33,813 bases of DNA from an uncultured Faecalibacterium sp. (lineage in GTDB: Bacteria > Bacillota > Clostridia > Oscillospirales > Ruminococcaceae). The position numbers were made by a program, and so were the translations under genes. A model generated the notes under the pieces. It saw nothing but the letters and a program-made list of their open reading frames with translations. It had not been told where the DNA came from and searched no databases. Numbering within the stretch: position 1 is the first letter of the stretch; the number at the start of each line of letters is the position of its first letter. The stretch spans positions 1-33,813 of the forward strand of contig CAAHET010000018.1 of assembly GCA_900772565.1 (NCBI GenBank). Reading direction: 5' to 3'. Shown here in pieces: positions 7,058 to 15,385 of the stretch.

Positions 7058-7795
7058 TTACTGCTTGACCGGCTCCAGTTCCAGATAGCACTCGAAAGCC
7101 GTTTTGTCCGCGTGCTTGGCAATAAAGTACCAGCCATCATCCGAGGGGGTGTAGAACACCTCCACCTGCTGCCCCATACGGACCTCCCGATGGTAATTGA
7201 TGGAGGCGAATTTTACAACGTTGTTGCGCATGATCTCCTGCGGCAGGGCGTCGCAGACGATATCCAGATAAAAGGCGTTGTTGATGTGGTAGTGCAGGTC
7301 GCACTGGGAGTAGCGCGCCGTAACCAGACCGGCGCTGGTCAGGCTGTCCCGGCGCTTATGCAGCAAAAGGGGCAGTTCCTCTTCCACCGTATCGTTCCAG
7401 TAGCCCTCCACCGTCCAGTCCGGCTGGCGCAGGATATGCCCATCCTCAAGGCTGGACATGATCCAGCGGCTGTCCACCATGGCTACCTCCTGCCCGGCTT
7501 CGTCCGTAAGGGTGGTGATGCGCTTGATGGAACCGCGGAGGCACTTCTCTGAGCGGGAGCAAAGGGTCAGGGTCTCGCCCCGGCGGGGCACGCGGCTGAA
7601 CCGCAGCGCCTGCTTGCCCACCAGAAACGCTACGCCGTGATCCTCAAAAAACTGGTCGTCCATGCCGAATTTCCGGGCGTGCATGGCGGACACCTGCTCC
7701 ACATAGCGCAGCAGAGCGCTGGCCTTGAGCAGGCTGTGGCAGTCTGCATCGGCATTTTCTACCACAGCGGTATCTTCATAATAAAACTGTTCCAT
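7058..7795 (-). CDS. Acyl-ACP thioesterase (FatA/FatB-like double hot-dog)
   Basis: A 245-residue cytosolic enzyme that hydrolyses acyl-acyl carrier protein to release free fatty acid, ending chain elongation. The two hot-dog repeats are at about 1-125 and 150-240. The second holds the active-site region ARYSQCDLHYHINNAFYLDI (160-179), with Asp166, His170 and the Asn172-Asn173 pair matching the Asp/Asn-His-Asn arrangement of plant and bacterial acyl-ACP thioesterases. The first repeat has MVDSRWIM, also typical. AGGAGG lies just upstream of the ATG. Only 18 bases separate the start from the terminator hairpin after potD and I see no promoter there, so expression probably depends on read-through. 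Chain-length preference is not readable. Confidence 0.9.
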   Translation of the reverse strand: MEQFYYEDTAVVENADADCHSLLKASALLRYVEQVSAMHARKFGMDDQFFEDHGVAFLVGKQALRFSRVPRRGETLTLCSRSEKCLRGSIKRITTLTDEAGQEVAMVDSRWIMSSLEDGHILRQPDWTVEGYWNDTVEEELPLLLHKRRDSLTSAGLVTARYSQCDLHYHINNAFYLDIVCDALPQEIMRNNVVKFASINYHREVRMGQQVEVFYTPSDDGWYFIAKHADKTAFECYLELEPVKQ

Positions 7796-7813
7796 AGTCT
7801 TTTCCTCCTATCG

Positions 7814-7851
7814 GAAAAAGGCCGCCGCACCACATCCGGGACGGCAGCCTT
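7814..7851 (-). terminator. Terminator between potD and the thioesterase gene
   Basis: On the minus strand AAGGCTGCCG (7842-7851) pairs with CGGCGGCCTT (7818-7827) and is followed by TTTTTCC. Confidence 0.85.
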
Positions 7852-7862
7852 GGCAGAAACGA

Positions 7863-9098
7863 TCAATACTGATTGCGGGTCTTTCTGCGCACCTTGCGCC
7901 AGATATTGAAGCAGGCCAGCGCCAGCATAGCCAGCAGCAGCATCAAAAACAGGTAGCTGCCGCCGCCCTCGTCGTAGCTCTTCATCTCGCTCCACTTCAG
8001 GTCCAGCTCGCTGTTCACCTCGTCGCTCAGGGCGGTGAATACCTTCTCGCGGGCGGCGTCCTCTTCAGACGGGTAGGCGATCTCGCTGGTCTTGAGATCC
8101 TCGTCCAGCACCTCCCATACATCATGCATGGGGGTGGTGTAGCCGATATACTCGCTATTGGCCTTGCCGATGTCAGTCTCGCACATGAAGTTGATGAACA
8201 TCTCGGCGGCTTCCTTGTGCTCGCTGGCGGCGGGCACAGCCATGCAGTCCACCGAAAGCACACTGCCCTCCTCCGGGAACACCCACGCCAGATCCGGGTT
8301 ATCATCGATCATGGTGATGGCATCGCCGGAGTAGTACACGCCGATGGCAGCCTCGCCGCCGATCATCTTATCAAAGATCTCGTCCATGACGTAGGCCTGC
8401 ACCAGCGGCTTCTGCGCCTTGAGCTCTTCCACCACCTCGTCCACCTCTTCCGGGGTGGCAGGGTTGATGCTGTGGCCGCTCTTGAACGCAGCAATGGCGT
8501 AGGCATCGCGGCTGTTGTTGAACATCAGGATGTTGCCCGCATACTGTTCGTCCCACAGGTCTGCCCAGCAGGTGGGGGCTTTTTCTACCATGGTAGTGTT
8601 GTAGATGATGCCGGTGGTGCACAGCATATAGGGCACGGTGTAGGCGTTCTGCGGGTCGTAGTCCGGGTCGCGGTAGGTTTCATCGATCTTTTGGAAATTG
8701 GGGATATTGTCGTAATCAAGGGGTGCAAGCATCCCCTCGTTGATCATCTTTGCGACCATGTAGTCAGAGGGGATGATCACATCGTAGTTGGCTGCGCCGG
8801 ACTTGAGCTTGGCGTACAGGGACTCGTTGGAGTCGAAGGTGGTGTAGTTCACCTTGATGCCGGTCAGCTTTTCAAAGGCGGCAACCACGTCCACACTGTC
8901 GTCCGAGCCGTTGGAGATGTACTCGCCCCAGTTATAGACGTTCAGGGTGACGTTCTGCCCCTTGAAGCGGGTCCAGTCGTAAGCGTCCGACACCGAGACG
9001 TCCTCGGTCACCTCGATGGTACCGGCGGCAAACACCGGCAATGCGGCGCACAGCGCCACGGCCAGCGTCAGCAGCAATGCAGCAATGCGTTTCATCAT
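7863..9098 (-). CDS. potD: Spermidine/putrescine ABC transporter substrate-binding protein with a C-terminal membrane anchor
   Basis: A 411-residue extracytoplasmic receptor that delivers polyamines to the PotBC channel. A signal peptide ends near residue 24 (LPVFAAG). The mature binding protein shows LNVYNWGEYIS, YDVIIPSDYMVAKM and the substrate-region segment GEAAIGVYYSGDAITMIDDNPDLAWVFPEEGS, all typical of PotD. Family members in Gram-positives are normally lipoproteins, but there is no lipobox: the only cysteine in the signal (Cys17) is preceded by VAL. Instead, residues 382-400 form a hydrophobic helix followed by a basic tail (RKVRRKTRNQY), a C-terminal anchor that would hold the protein on the outer face of the membrane. 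Its ATG overlaps the potC stop by four bases and GAGGAGG precedes it. It is the last gene of potABCD and is closed by a terminator. Confidence 0.93.
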   Translation of the reverse strand: MMKRIAALLLTLAVALCAALPVFAAGTIEVTEDVSVSDAYDWTRFKGQNVTLNVYNWGEYISNGSDDSVDVVAAFEKLTGIKVNYTTFDSNESLYAKLKSGAANYDVIIPSDYMVAKMINEGMLAPLDYDNIPNFQKIDETYRDPDYDPQNAYTVPYMLCTTGIIYNTTMVEKAPTCWADLWDEQYAGNILMFNNSRDAYAIAAFKSGHSINPATPEEVDEVVEELKAQKPLVQAYVMDEIFDKMIGGEAAIGVYYSGDAITMIDDNPDLAWVFPEEGSVLSVDCMAVPAASEHKEAAEMFINFMCETDIGKANSEYIGYTTPMHDVWEVLDEDLKTSEIAYPSEEDAAREKVFTALSDEVNSELDLKWSEMKSYDEGGGSYLFLMLLLAMLALACFNIWRKVRRKTRNQY

Positions 9099-9940
9099 GC
9101 GCCCTCCTCTCGCAGCGTTTTCTGATCCTTGCGGTAGCTGCGGCTCTCCATGGCATTGGACACCAGAATGACGCTGAGAATGACCACGAACATGATGGTG
9201 GACAGCGCGTAGATCTCCGGGCTGACCTTTTTACGGGTCATGGAGTAGATGGCAATGGGCAGGGTCTCCACCGTGCCGCAGTTGAAGTAGGAGATCATGA
9301 AGTCGTCGATGGAATAAGTCAGGCAGATGAGGAAGGCCGACAGGATGGCAGGGCTGATCTCCGGCAGAATGACCTTGAAGAAGGCCTGCCGGGGGTCACA
9401 ACCCAGATCCAGCGCTGCCTCGTACAGCTTGATATCCAGCTGCTTGAGCTTGGGGCTTACGTTAAAGATAACATAGGGCACGTTGAACGCGATATGCGCA
9501 ATGAGCAGCGTGGGCAGACCCATGATGTTATCCGGCAGCCACGCGGACTGCGCGGCAAAGCGCTGGTAGGCCACGAACAGCAGCATCAGGGAGATGCCGG
9601 TGATGATCTCCGGGTTGACCACCGGGATATAGGTGATGTTGGTCACCAGCAGGCGGCTTTTACGGCTCATGGAGGCAATGCCAAGGCTGGCTGCCGTACC
9701 CAGCACCGTGGCGATGATGGCAGACAGGATGGCTACCTCAACGGACACCCACAGCGCATGGAGGATGGACGCATTCGTGAACAGGCTGCGGTACCACTTG
9801 AGGGTGAAGCCGGTGAAGAGCGAATAGCCCTTGCTCTGGTTGAAGCTGAACACGATCATGTAGGCAATGGGCAGATACATGAAGCAGAAGAACAGGATGA
9901 TGTAGACCCGCTGCATCAGGCGCAGATGTTTTGTTTTCAT
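9095..9940 (-). CDS. potC: Spermidine/putrescine ABC transporter permease PotC
   Basis: A 281-residue inner-membrane subunit of the polyamine importer with six hydrophobic segments. The coupling-helix region for contact with the ATPase is EAALDLGCDPRQAFFKVILPEISPAI, the EAA motif typical of binding-protein-dependent permeases. The N-terminus LMQRVYIILFFCFMYLPIAYMIVFSFN is typical of PotC. Its start shares one base with the potB stop (TGATG) and its stop overlaps the potD start, so the three are translationally coupled. Assignment as PotC rather than PotB rests on gene order and the N-terminal motif. Confidence 0.93.
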   Translation of the reverse strand: MKTKHLRLMQRVYIILFFCFMYLPIAYMIVFSFNQSKGYSLFTGFTLKWYRSLFTNASILHALWVSVEVAILSAIIATVLGTAASLGIASMSRKSRLLVTNITYIPVVNPEIITGISLMLLFVAYQRFAAQSAWLPDNIMGLPTLLIAHIAFNVPYVIFNVSPKLKQLDIKLYEAALDLGCDPRQAFFKVILPEISPAILSAFLICLTYSIDDFMISYFNCGTVETLPIAIYSMTRKKVSPEIYALSTIMFVVILSVILVSNAMESRSYRKDQKTLREEGA

Positions 9941-10755
9941 CAGGATACGCCCTCCATTTCATCCTCGTCAAAGCTGGACGTAAAGCTCATGCACAGCAGC
10001 ACGATGATCATCAGCACCAAGCTCATGGCAGAGCCGACGTTCAGGTTATAGCTGTTGCCCAAGAACTGCATCTCGATCAGGTCACCGATCAGCAGGTTGG
10101 AGCCGCCGCCCAGCATACGGCTGATGACGAAGGTAGACACCGCCGGCACGAACACCATGGTGATGCCGGTGCTGATGCCCGGCACGCTCATGGGGATAAG
10201 CACCCGCACAAGGGTCTTGGTAGTGTTGGCGCCAAGATCCTGCGCAGCTTCCACAAGGCTCTGGTCGATCTTGGTCATGCTGGTGTACAGCGGCAGGATC
10301 ATGTAGGGCACATAGTTATACACCATGCCCAGCACCACCGCACCGGAGGTGTTGAGCATGGTATAGGGGCCAAGACCGATAAAGCCCAGCAGGGTGTTCA
10401 CCGGGCCGTTGACGCTGAGCAGACCCATCCATGCGTAGGTACGCAGCAGAAAGTTCATCCACATGGGCAGCATGACCAGCATAAGCATGATATGCTGCTT
10501 GTTCACCCGCAGGCGGGACAGGAAATAGCCCACCGGGAAGGCGATGACAAGGCAGATGACCGTGGCGATCAGCGCCAGCAGCAGACTGCGGGCAAACACC
10601 GAGCCGTAGCCGCTGATGGAGGTGAGGTTGTTCAGGGTAAAGTTGCCCTCAGCATCGGTCATGGCGTAGTACACCACAATGAACAAGGGCACAACGGTAA
10701 ACAGCACCATCCATACAAAGTATGGATAGGCCAGCTTTTTATCATAGATCTTCAT
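9940..10755 (-). CDS. potB: Spermidine/putrescine ABC transporter permease PotB
   Basis: A 271-residue membrane subunit with six hydrophobic segments, pairing with PotC to form the translocation channel. The PotB-type start YPYFVWMVLFTVVPLFIVVYYA is present, and the EAA loop is EAAQDLGANTTKTLVRVLIPMSVPGI. Then comes the segment ISRMLGGGSNLLIGDLIEMQFL typical of PotB. It begins six bases after the potA stop; the ribosome site (GAGGGGTGA) lies inside the end of potA. It ends in a one-base overlap with potC. Confidence 0.93.
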   Translation of the reverse strand: MKIYDKKLAYPYFVWMVLFTVVPLFIVVYYAMTDAEGNFTLNNLTSISGYGSVFARSLLLALIATVICLVIAFPVGYFLSRLRVNKQHIMLMLVMLPMWMNFLLRTYAWMGLLSVNGPVNTLLGFIGLGPYTMLNTSGAVVLGMVYNYVPYMILPLYTSMTKIDQSLVEAAQDLGANTTKTLVRVLIPMSVPGISTGITMVFVPAVSTFVISRMLGGGSNLLIGDLIEMQFLGNSYNLNVGSAMSLVLMIIVLLCMSFTSSFDEDEMEGVS

Positions 10756-10761
10756 GGCATA

Positions 10762-11808
10762 TCACCCCTCGCTCCGCGCCATGATATGGATCTCGTTGGG
10801 ACCGATGCGCATACCAATGGTCTCGCCGGGGGTGCAGGCACGGGTGGAGTGAATCAGCCACTCGCGGCCCTCGCACTCGACGTGCATCTCAAAGTGCACA
10901 CCCTTGAAGATGACATCGTTCACCACGCCCACAAGCTGGCCCTCCACAGGGGACACCACCTCGATATCCTCCGGGCGCACCACCACCTGCACACTCTGTT
11001 CCCGGGCAAAGCCGCGGTCCACGCAGGGGAAGTCCACACCGGAGAAGGACACCAGAAAGTCCTTGTGCATCACGCCGTCCACGATGTTGGAATCGCCGAT
11101 AAAGTCTGCCACAAAGGCGTTTTTCGGCTCGTTATAGATATCCTCCGGGGTGCCGATCTGCTGTACCTTACCGCCGTTCATGACCACGACGGTATCGGAC
11201 ATGGTAAGTGCTTCTTCCTGATCGTGAGTGACGTAGATAAAGGTGATGTTCATCTCCCGCTGCAGGCGCTTGAGTTCCAGCTGCATCTCCTTGCGCAGCT
11301 TCAGGTCCAGCGCACCCAGCGGCTCGTCCAGCAGCAGGATCTCCGGCTCGTTGACCAGACTGCGGGCAATGGCTACGCGCTGCTGCTGACCGCCGGACAT
11401 CTGGCTGATGCTGCGGCGCTCGAAGCCCTTTAAACCCACGACCTCCAGCATATCGCGCACCTTGCGGCGGATGGTGTCCTCGTCCAGCTTTTTGAGCCGC
11501 AGACCAAAGGCCACGTTCTCGAACACGTTCAGGTGCGGGAACAGCGCGTATTTCTGGAACACGGTATTCACCGGGCGCTTGTAGGGCGGCACACCGGTAA
11601 TGTCCTCCCCTTTCAGCAGCACCTTGCCGGCGTTCGGCTCCAGAAAGCCTGCGATCAGGCGCAGGGTGGTAGTTTTGCCGCAGCCGGAGGAACCGAGCAG
11701 CGTCACGAACTCCTTATCATGGATATCCAGATTCAGCCCATCCAGAATGCGCTGTCCATCAAATTCCACTACGATATCCCGCAGTGAAACGACCACCGAG
11801 TTGTCCAT
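10762..11808 (-). CDS. potA: Spermidine/putrescine ABC transporter ATP-binding protein PotA
   Basis: A 348-residue cytosolic ATPase that powers polyamine import. It shows Walker A LLGSSGCGKTTT (37-48), Q-loop Gln85 in VFQKYALFPH, the signature MSGGQQQRVAIARS (137-150), Walker B ILLLDEP (157-163) with LGALD, and the switch histidine in YVTHDQEEA. The last 100 residues form the regulatory TOBE-type domain, with VVVRPEDIEV and HFEMHVEC. The frame extends to 11865, but ATG 11808 is chosen: AAGGAGG lies 12 bases upstream, and the extra 19 residues are encoded by the terminator-like leader hairpin. It is the first gene of potABCD and is controlled by the structured leader described separately. Confidence 0.94.
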   Translation of the reverse strand: MDNSVVVSLRDIVVEFDGQRILDGLNLDIHDKEFVTLLGSSGCGKTTTLRLIAGFLEPNAGKVLLKGEDITGVPPYKRPVNTVFQKYALFPHLNVFENVAFGLRLKKLDEDTIRRKVRDMLEVVGLKGFERRSISQMSGGQQQRVAIARSLVNEPEILLLDEPLGALDLKLRKEMQLELKRLQREMNITFIYVTHDQEEALTMSDTVVVMNGGKVQQIGTPEDIYNEPKNAFVADFIGDSNIVDGVMHKDFLVSFSGVDFPCVDRGFAREQSVQVVVRPEDIEVVSPVEGQLVGVVNDVIFKGVHFEMHVECEGREWLIHSTRACTPGETIGMRIGPNEIHIMARSEG

Positions 11809-11835
11809 TTTATATGTTATCCTCCTTGTTCTCAG

Positions 11836-11936
11836 ATACGAAAAAAGACAGGGAGCCTGCCCCATCTTTTTTGCGTATAAGGGGGCGATCCGCCCCGCGC
11901 AGAAGCATGATTTTGCGCGGCGGACTTACCCTGTCA
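11836..11936 (-). promoter_or_regulatory. Structured leader of the pot operon, putative attenuator or riboswitch
   Basis: Between the promoter and the potA ribosome site the RNA can form two structures. A strong stem is built from TCCGCC/GGCGGA (11919-11924 with 11889-11894) and GCGCA/TGCGC. Downstream is a terminator-like hairpin (11836-11877) with A6 and T6 in its lower stem. The first transcribed bases GACAGGG (11935-11929 on the minus strand) are fully complementary to CCCTGTC in the 3' half of that terminator (11853-11847), giving an alternative pairing that would break it. It matches no class I can name. Confidence 0.5.
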
Positions 11937-11942
11937 CGGTTT

Positions 11943-11971
11943 ATAATAAACAATCACAGTCGGATTGTCAA
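11943..11971 (-). promoter_or_regulatory. Promoter of the potABCD operon
   Basis: On the minus strand TTGACA (11966-11971), 17 bases, TATTAT (11943-11948). The predicted transcript start is near 11936. Confidence 0.88.
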
Positions 11972-12011
11972 TCACTCTGCCGCTGTTTGCCGAAACTTTA
12001 TAAAAAGCTGC

Positions 12012-12053
12012 AAAAAAATATACGCTGCACCTTGGTTTCGGCGCAGCGTACAA
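12012..12053 (-). terminator. Terminator of the Gld-like ABC operon
   Basis: On the minus strand TACGCTGCGCC pairs with GGTGCAGCGTA across an eight-base loop and is followed by TATTTTTTT. Confidence 0.9.
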
Positions 12054-12059
12054 AAGGAA

Positions 12060-13052
12060 TCATTCCTGCGTTTTCAAGTCATTTTCCGTCAGCAGAAGGG
12101 CCTGCACAGTGCTGGTATCCACTGTGTACACCGAGGTATCCCCTTCCACTTGCAGATACCACCCGTCCGTACCGCAGGCGTAAGCCAGCTGCACGGTGGA
12201 GCCATCCTCGCTGGTGACTGCGGCGGTGAATACCGGTGCATCAAAACCGCAGGCAGAAAGGTCGGCGTCTGTGGTCTGGGCGGTGGCATAGGTGCACAAA
12301 GCAGACAGCAGGCTTTGCACCTTATCCTGTGCAAGGCTGGCAGCGGGGTCAGAAGCCAGCCGCCACACCGTCTCGTAGGCAGAGGAAGAGGCGCTGTCGG
12401 CATCCGTGCTGTCGGCACTTTCAGTCGGTTCGCTGACGGCGTTCAGGGTGACAGAGCTGCCGTCTGCCAGCGTATAGGCTACCTGTGTAATGGCCGAAGC
12501 CGTAAGCCCGGTGGGGCAGAAGCTGCCGAAAAGCCCGGCCTTATCCAGCTGAAAGCAGGCAGCTTTGCTGCCGCTGACGGTGTAGATGGCATCGTCCCCG
12601 GCTTTTTGCGCATAGAGATCCCCGGTGACCGGGTTCTCTGCCCCGAAGGTCAGGGTGGTGCTCTGCCCTGCCGCCGTCACCGTAATGGTGAGCTGCGGAG
12701 CATCCAGACCGTAGTCCTCCCCTGCCTGCGGCGTCAGGCTGCGCTTGGCATTCAGTGCCATCAGGGCGGTACGCATGGTGTTGCAGGCGCTTTCGTCCAG
12801 ATGATAGGCGGGGTCCTGTGCCAGCAGCCAGCTGCCGCCGGAATATTGCAGGGTGTAGGTCTCGCCGTTGTAGGTGTACTCGATCTGCTCCAAGTCCTCG
12901 GCGGCAAAGGTAGAAAGCGGGATGCTGCCCTCGGCGGCGGCGCTGGCGGCCTGCTCGGCCTTGGCGTTGCTGCGGGTCACCGCCCACAGTGCCGCACCCA
13001 GCAGCACTGCCGCTGCCAGCAGCGCCAGCAGGACACGCTGTTTTATTTTCAT
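12060..13052 (-). CDS. DUF4340-domain protein, partner of the Gld-like ABC transporter
   Basis: A 330-residue protein with one N-terminal membrane helix (about 7-25, LLALLAAAVLLGAALWAV) and a large extracytoplasmic part. The sequence has the repeated beta-rich pattern of DUF4340 (YTYNGETYTL followed by WLLAQDPAYHLDE, then LTITVTAAGQSTTLTFG and DLYAQKAGDDAIYTVSG). This domain is regularly encoded next to GldG-like proteins. An internal Ser/Asp/Ala-rich segment looks disordered. Start ATG 13052 is chosen over the longer frame because AAGGAG precedes it and the membrane helix begins directly. It is the last gene of a four-gene minus operon. The biochemical role is unknown; an envelope function with the transporter is an inference from context. 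Confidence 0.82.
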   Translation of the reverse strand: MKIKQRVLLALLAAAVLLGAALWAVTRSNAKAEQAASAAAEGSIPLSTFAAEDLEQIEYTYNGETYTLQYSGGSWLLAQDPAYHLDESACNTMRTALMALNAKRSLTPQAGEDYGLDAPQLTITVTAAGQSTTLTFGAENPVTGDLYAQKAGDDAIYTVSGSKAACFQLDKAGLFGSFCPTGLTASAITQVAYTLADGSSVTLNAVSEPTESADSTDADSASSSAYETVWRLASDPAASLAQDKVQSLLSALCTYATAQTTDADLSACGFDAPVFTAAVTSEDGSTVQLAYACGTDGWYLQVEGDTSVYTVDTSTVQALLLTENDLKTQE

Positions 13053-13062
13053 GGCGGTCTCC

Positions 13063-14496
13063 TTATCTGCGGCGGCGCAGCAGCACCACCACTGCCCCGG
13101 CAATGAGCACCGCCGCCGGGAGCACGAACACGAAGGTCAGCCCCAGTGCTGCGGCGGTGGAGCCCGCCACCGTGATGGGCTCGGCTTCCAGCGCCTTGGT
13201 GTCCACAAGGACATCCTGCCCTACCAGCGAGGCGGCACAGCCCTGCAAAAAGGTCAGGTTGCCGGGCATGGACTGATAAAGCTGCTCGTTATCCATGTTG
13301 GGACAGCCGATCCAGAGGACTTCGGCACCGGTATCCTCGTTCCGTGCCCAGACAGCCAGTGCAAAGGGGCCGTCTGCGTCTCCGTCCTCCCGCTCCATGG
13401 TGGTAAGGTCGTCGATATCAGCCTTGGCATAGGCAGCGGAGGAGCTGTTCAGCAGCGGCTCGGCGGTGACATCCTCGGTCTCGGTGACCGTGATGCCCTG
13501 TGCCACCGACAGCATGACATGGGTATTGGTATTCACGCCGTTCAGCGCGGTGCTCTCGGTGGGCGTGCCGTAGTCCGGCAGCAGCGACCATGCAGAGTTA
13601 TACAGTGCCTTGCTGCTGTCGCCCTCCACCACCATGCCCTCTGCGCGGGCAAGGCCGAACTGCGCCAGCACGGCCTCCAGCTGCGGGGTCTGGGCGTAGA
13701 CGCTGCTGGTCAGCAGCAGCTTGCCGCCCGCCGCCAGATAATTTTGCAGCTGGCTGATCTCATCCACAAGGCCGTCCCCTGCGGTAAAATCGCTGGTGGG
13801 TGCGTTAATGATGAGCAGGTCGCAGTCCTCCTGGATGGTGCTTGTGAGCAGATCCAGCGGCTGGGCGTCGATATTCTGGGCATCCAGTGCATCGGTCAGG
13901 GAGTCGGTCAGGGCCTGCTCGCCGTGGTTGGTGGTATAGTAGGCGTGGCTCTGCCCGGCTGCGGTAAGCTTATAAATGGCAGCGGTGATCTGCTTTTCAC
14001 CGCCAAAGGTCACGCTGGCAGAGCCGGTGGTGTAGTAGTCGGTGTAGTCGTACTCGTACAAGTCGGCGGCATCCAGCACGGTGCTGTTCTCCCCGCAGGT
14101 GACGATCAGACTGCCGGAGGAAACATTCTCCGCGCCGTACTTTGCGGCAAAGGTGGGGTACAGGGTAGGGTCTTTCTGCTCCCAGCTCAGGTGCCCGCTC
14201 TCGGCGGCGTAGTGGTCCAGCAGCTTTGTGATGATGGCATCCTCGCTGCCGGTCTCACAGAGGTAATAGATGTGCACATCCTTTTCCAGCCCCTCCACCA
14301 GCGCTTTGGTGCTGTCGCTCAGAGTGTACATTTTGGCCTCGGAGAGGTCGAACTCGGTATATTTTGCAGGGATGGCCCGCACCAGCAGGTTGAGCAGTAC
14401 CGCCAGCACCAGCACTGCCGCCAGCATGGCGGTGGACAGCAGACCGCTGCGGAACACCCTGCCCTTCTGAGAGGATGCGTTCTTGTTCCATTTCAT
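13063..14496 (-). CDS. GldG-like auxiliary protein of an ABC transporter
   Basis: A 477-residue protein of the GldG/ABC_transp_aux family (PF09822-like). It has an N-terminal membrane helix (about 18-40), a large extracytoplasmic region and a C-terminal membrane helix ending in VVVLLRRRR. Family features are the membrane-proximal TEFDLSEAKMYTLSDSTKALVEGLEKDVHIYYL, the central HAYYTTNHGEQALTDSL and DCDLLIINAPTSDFTAGDGLVDEISQLQNYLAAGGKLLL, similar to the second half of GldG. GAGGAGG lies eight bases before ATG 14496. It sits between the permease (15 bases away) and the DUF4340 gene. In Bacteroidetes GldAFG serves gliding; outside that group, as here, the function is unknown and gliding should not be assumed. 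Confidence 0.85.
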   Translation of the reverse strand: MKWNKNASSQKGRVFRSGLLSTAMLAAVLVLAVLLNLLVRAIPAKYTEFDLSEAKMYTLSDSTKALVEGLEKDVHIYYLCETGSEDAIITKLLDHYAAESGHLSWEQKDPTLYPTFAAKYGAENVSSGSLIVTCGENSTVLDAADLYEYDYTDYYTTGSASVTFGGEKQITAAIYKLTAAGQSHAYYTTNHGEQALTDSLTDALDAQNIDAQPLDLLTSTIQEDCDLLIINAPTSDFTAGDGLVDEISQLQNYLAAGGKLLLTSSVYAQTPQLEAVLAQFGLARAEGMVVEGDSSKALYNSAWSLLPDYGTPTESTALNGVNTNTHVMLSVAQGITVTETEDVTAEPLLNSSSAAYAKADIDDLTTMEREDGDADGPFALAVWARNEDTGAEVLWIGCPNMDNEQLYQSMPGNLTFLQGCAASLVGQDVLVDTKALEAEPITVAGSTAAALGLTFVFVLPAAVLIAGAVVVLLRRRR

Positions 14497-14511
14497 CGTT
14501 GCGGCCTCCTC

Positions 14512-15384
14512 TCAGTTCCAGCGGCGCTTTTCCAGCCCCTGCGCGGTAAAAAACAGGAACACCACTGCCACGGTCATGTAGTAGACCAGCGTGGGGATGG
14601 AAAAGCTGCTGTTGACAAATTCTTCAAAGGGGGTAAACAGGCACAGGGCGCTGAGCACGGCGCTGAAAGCTTCGGTCAGCCAGCTGCTCTTGAGCAGAAA
14701 CAGCGCCGTAAGCGCCACGCAGCACCCCGCAAAGGAAAGGCAGCCCAGCGTAAAGCTTTTGCTGCGCAGCCCCGCCACCACGCTGAGCACAGCGGCAATA
14801 GCAGTGAACAGTGCCAGCGCCACCGCGCTGCCGGTGGTGAACATGGTGCGCAGGCTGGGCATCATATAGGCCAGCAGCAGCGCTGCCACGCCGGACACAG
14901 CGGCGATGATCTGGTTTTCGGTCAGGCTGGAAAGGAACACCCCGATGGCAATGGCCGCGCAGCCCATGAGGTAATAGCACAGCAGCGCGGAAAAATTGGC
15001 CAGCGTGCTGGTGCCGGTAGCGCCCAGCACCTTCAACACAAGGATCATGCCTGCATCCACAAGGCAGGGCAGCGCAAAAATGACGCACAGGGCAAAGTAT
15101 TTGCCCAGCACGATGCCGCCCACCGACACCGGGCTTGTGAGCAGCAGCTGGTCGGTGCGGCTGTGGCGCTCCTCGGCAAAGGAGCGCATGGTGAGCACCG
15201 GGATGTAGAGCAGCAGCACAAAAATGGTGCGGTACAGCGTGTAGTACCCAAAATCCGGCAGACCATAACCCAGATTCAGCGCCACAAAGTAGATGGCCGT
15301 AGCCGCCAGCATAAAGGCGGTAAGCACCGCACCGATCATGCCGTGAAAGCAGCTGCGGAGTTCTCGTTTAAAGATAGCAGCCAT
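14512..15384 (-). CDS. ABC-2 type transporter permease (GldF-like)
   Basis: A 290-residue membrane protein with six or more hydrophobic segments and the ABC-2 layout: a short cytoplasmic start AAIFKRELRSCFHG, a first helix, the loop TMRSFAEERHSRTDQLLLTSPVSVGGIVLGKYFA, then the remaining helices. That loop (RSFAEER...QLLLTSP) is characteristic of GldF-type permeases. Its ATG follows the ATPase stop by one base (TGAGATG) and its GGAGGAG ribosome site lies inside the ATPase gene, so the two are coupled. It is expected to form the membrane channel driven by the preceding ATPase and completed by the GldG-like protein. Confidence 0.88.
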   Translation of the reverse strand: MAAIFKRELRSCFHGMIGAVLTAFMLAATAIYFVALNLGYGLPDFGYYTLYRTIFVLLLYIPVLTMRSFAEERHSRTDQLLLTSPVSVGGIVLGKYFALCVIFALPCLVDAGMILVLKVLGATGTSTLANFSALLCYYLMGCAAIAIGVFLSSLTENQIIAAVSGVAALLLAYMMPSLRTMFTTGSAVALALFTAIAAVLSVVAGLRSKSFTLGCLSFAGCCVALTALFLLKSSWLTEAFSAVLSALCLFTPFEEFVNSSFSIPTLVYYMTVAVVFLFFTAQGLEKRRWN

Positions 15385-15385
15385 C

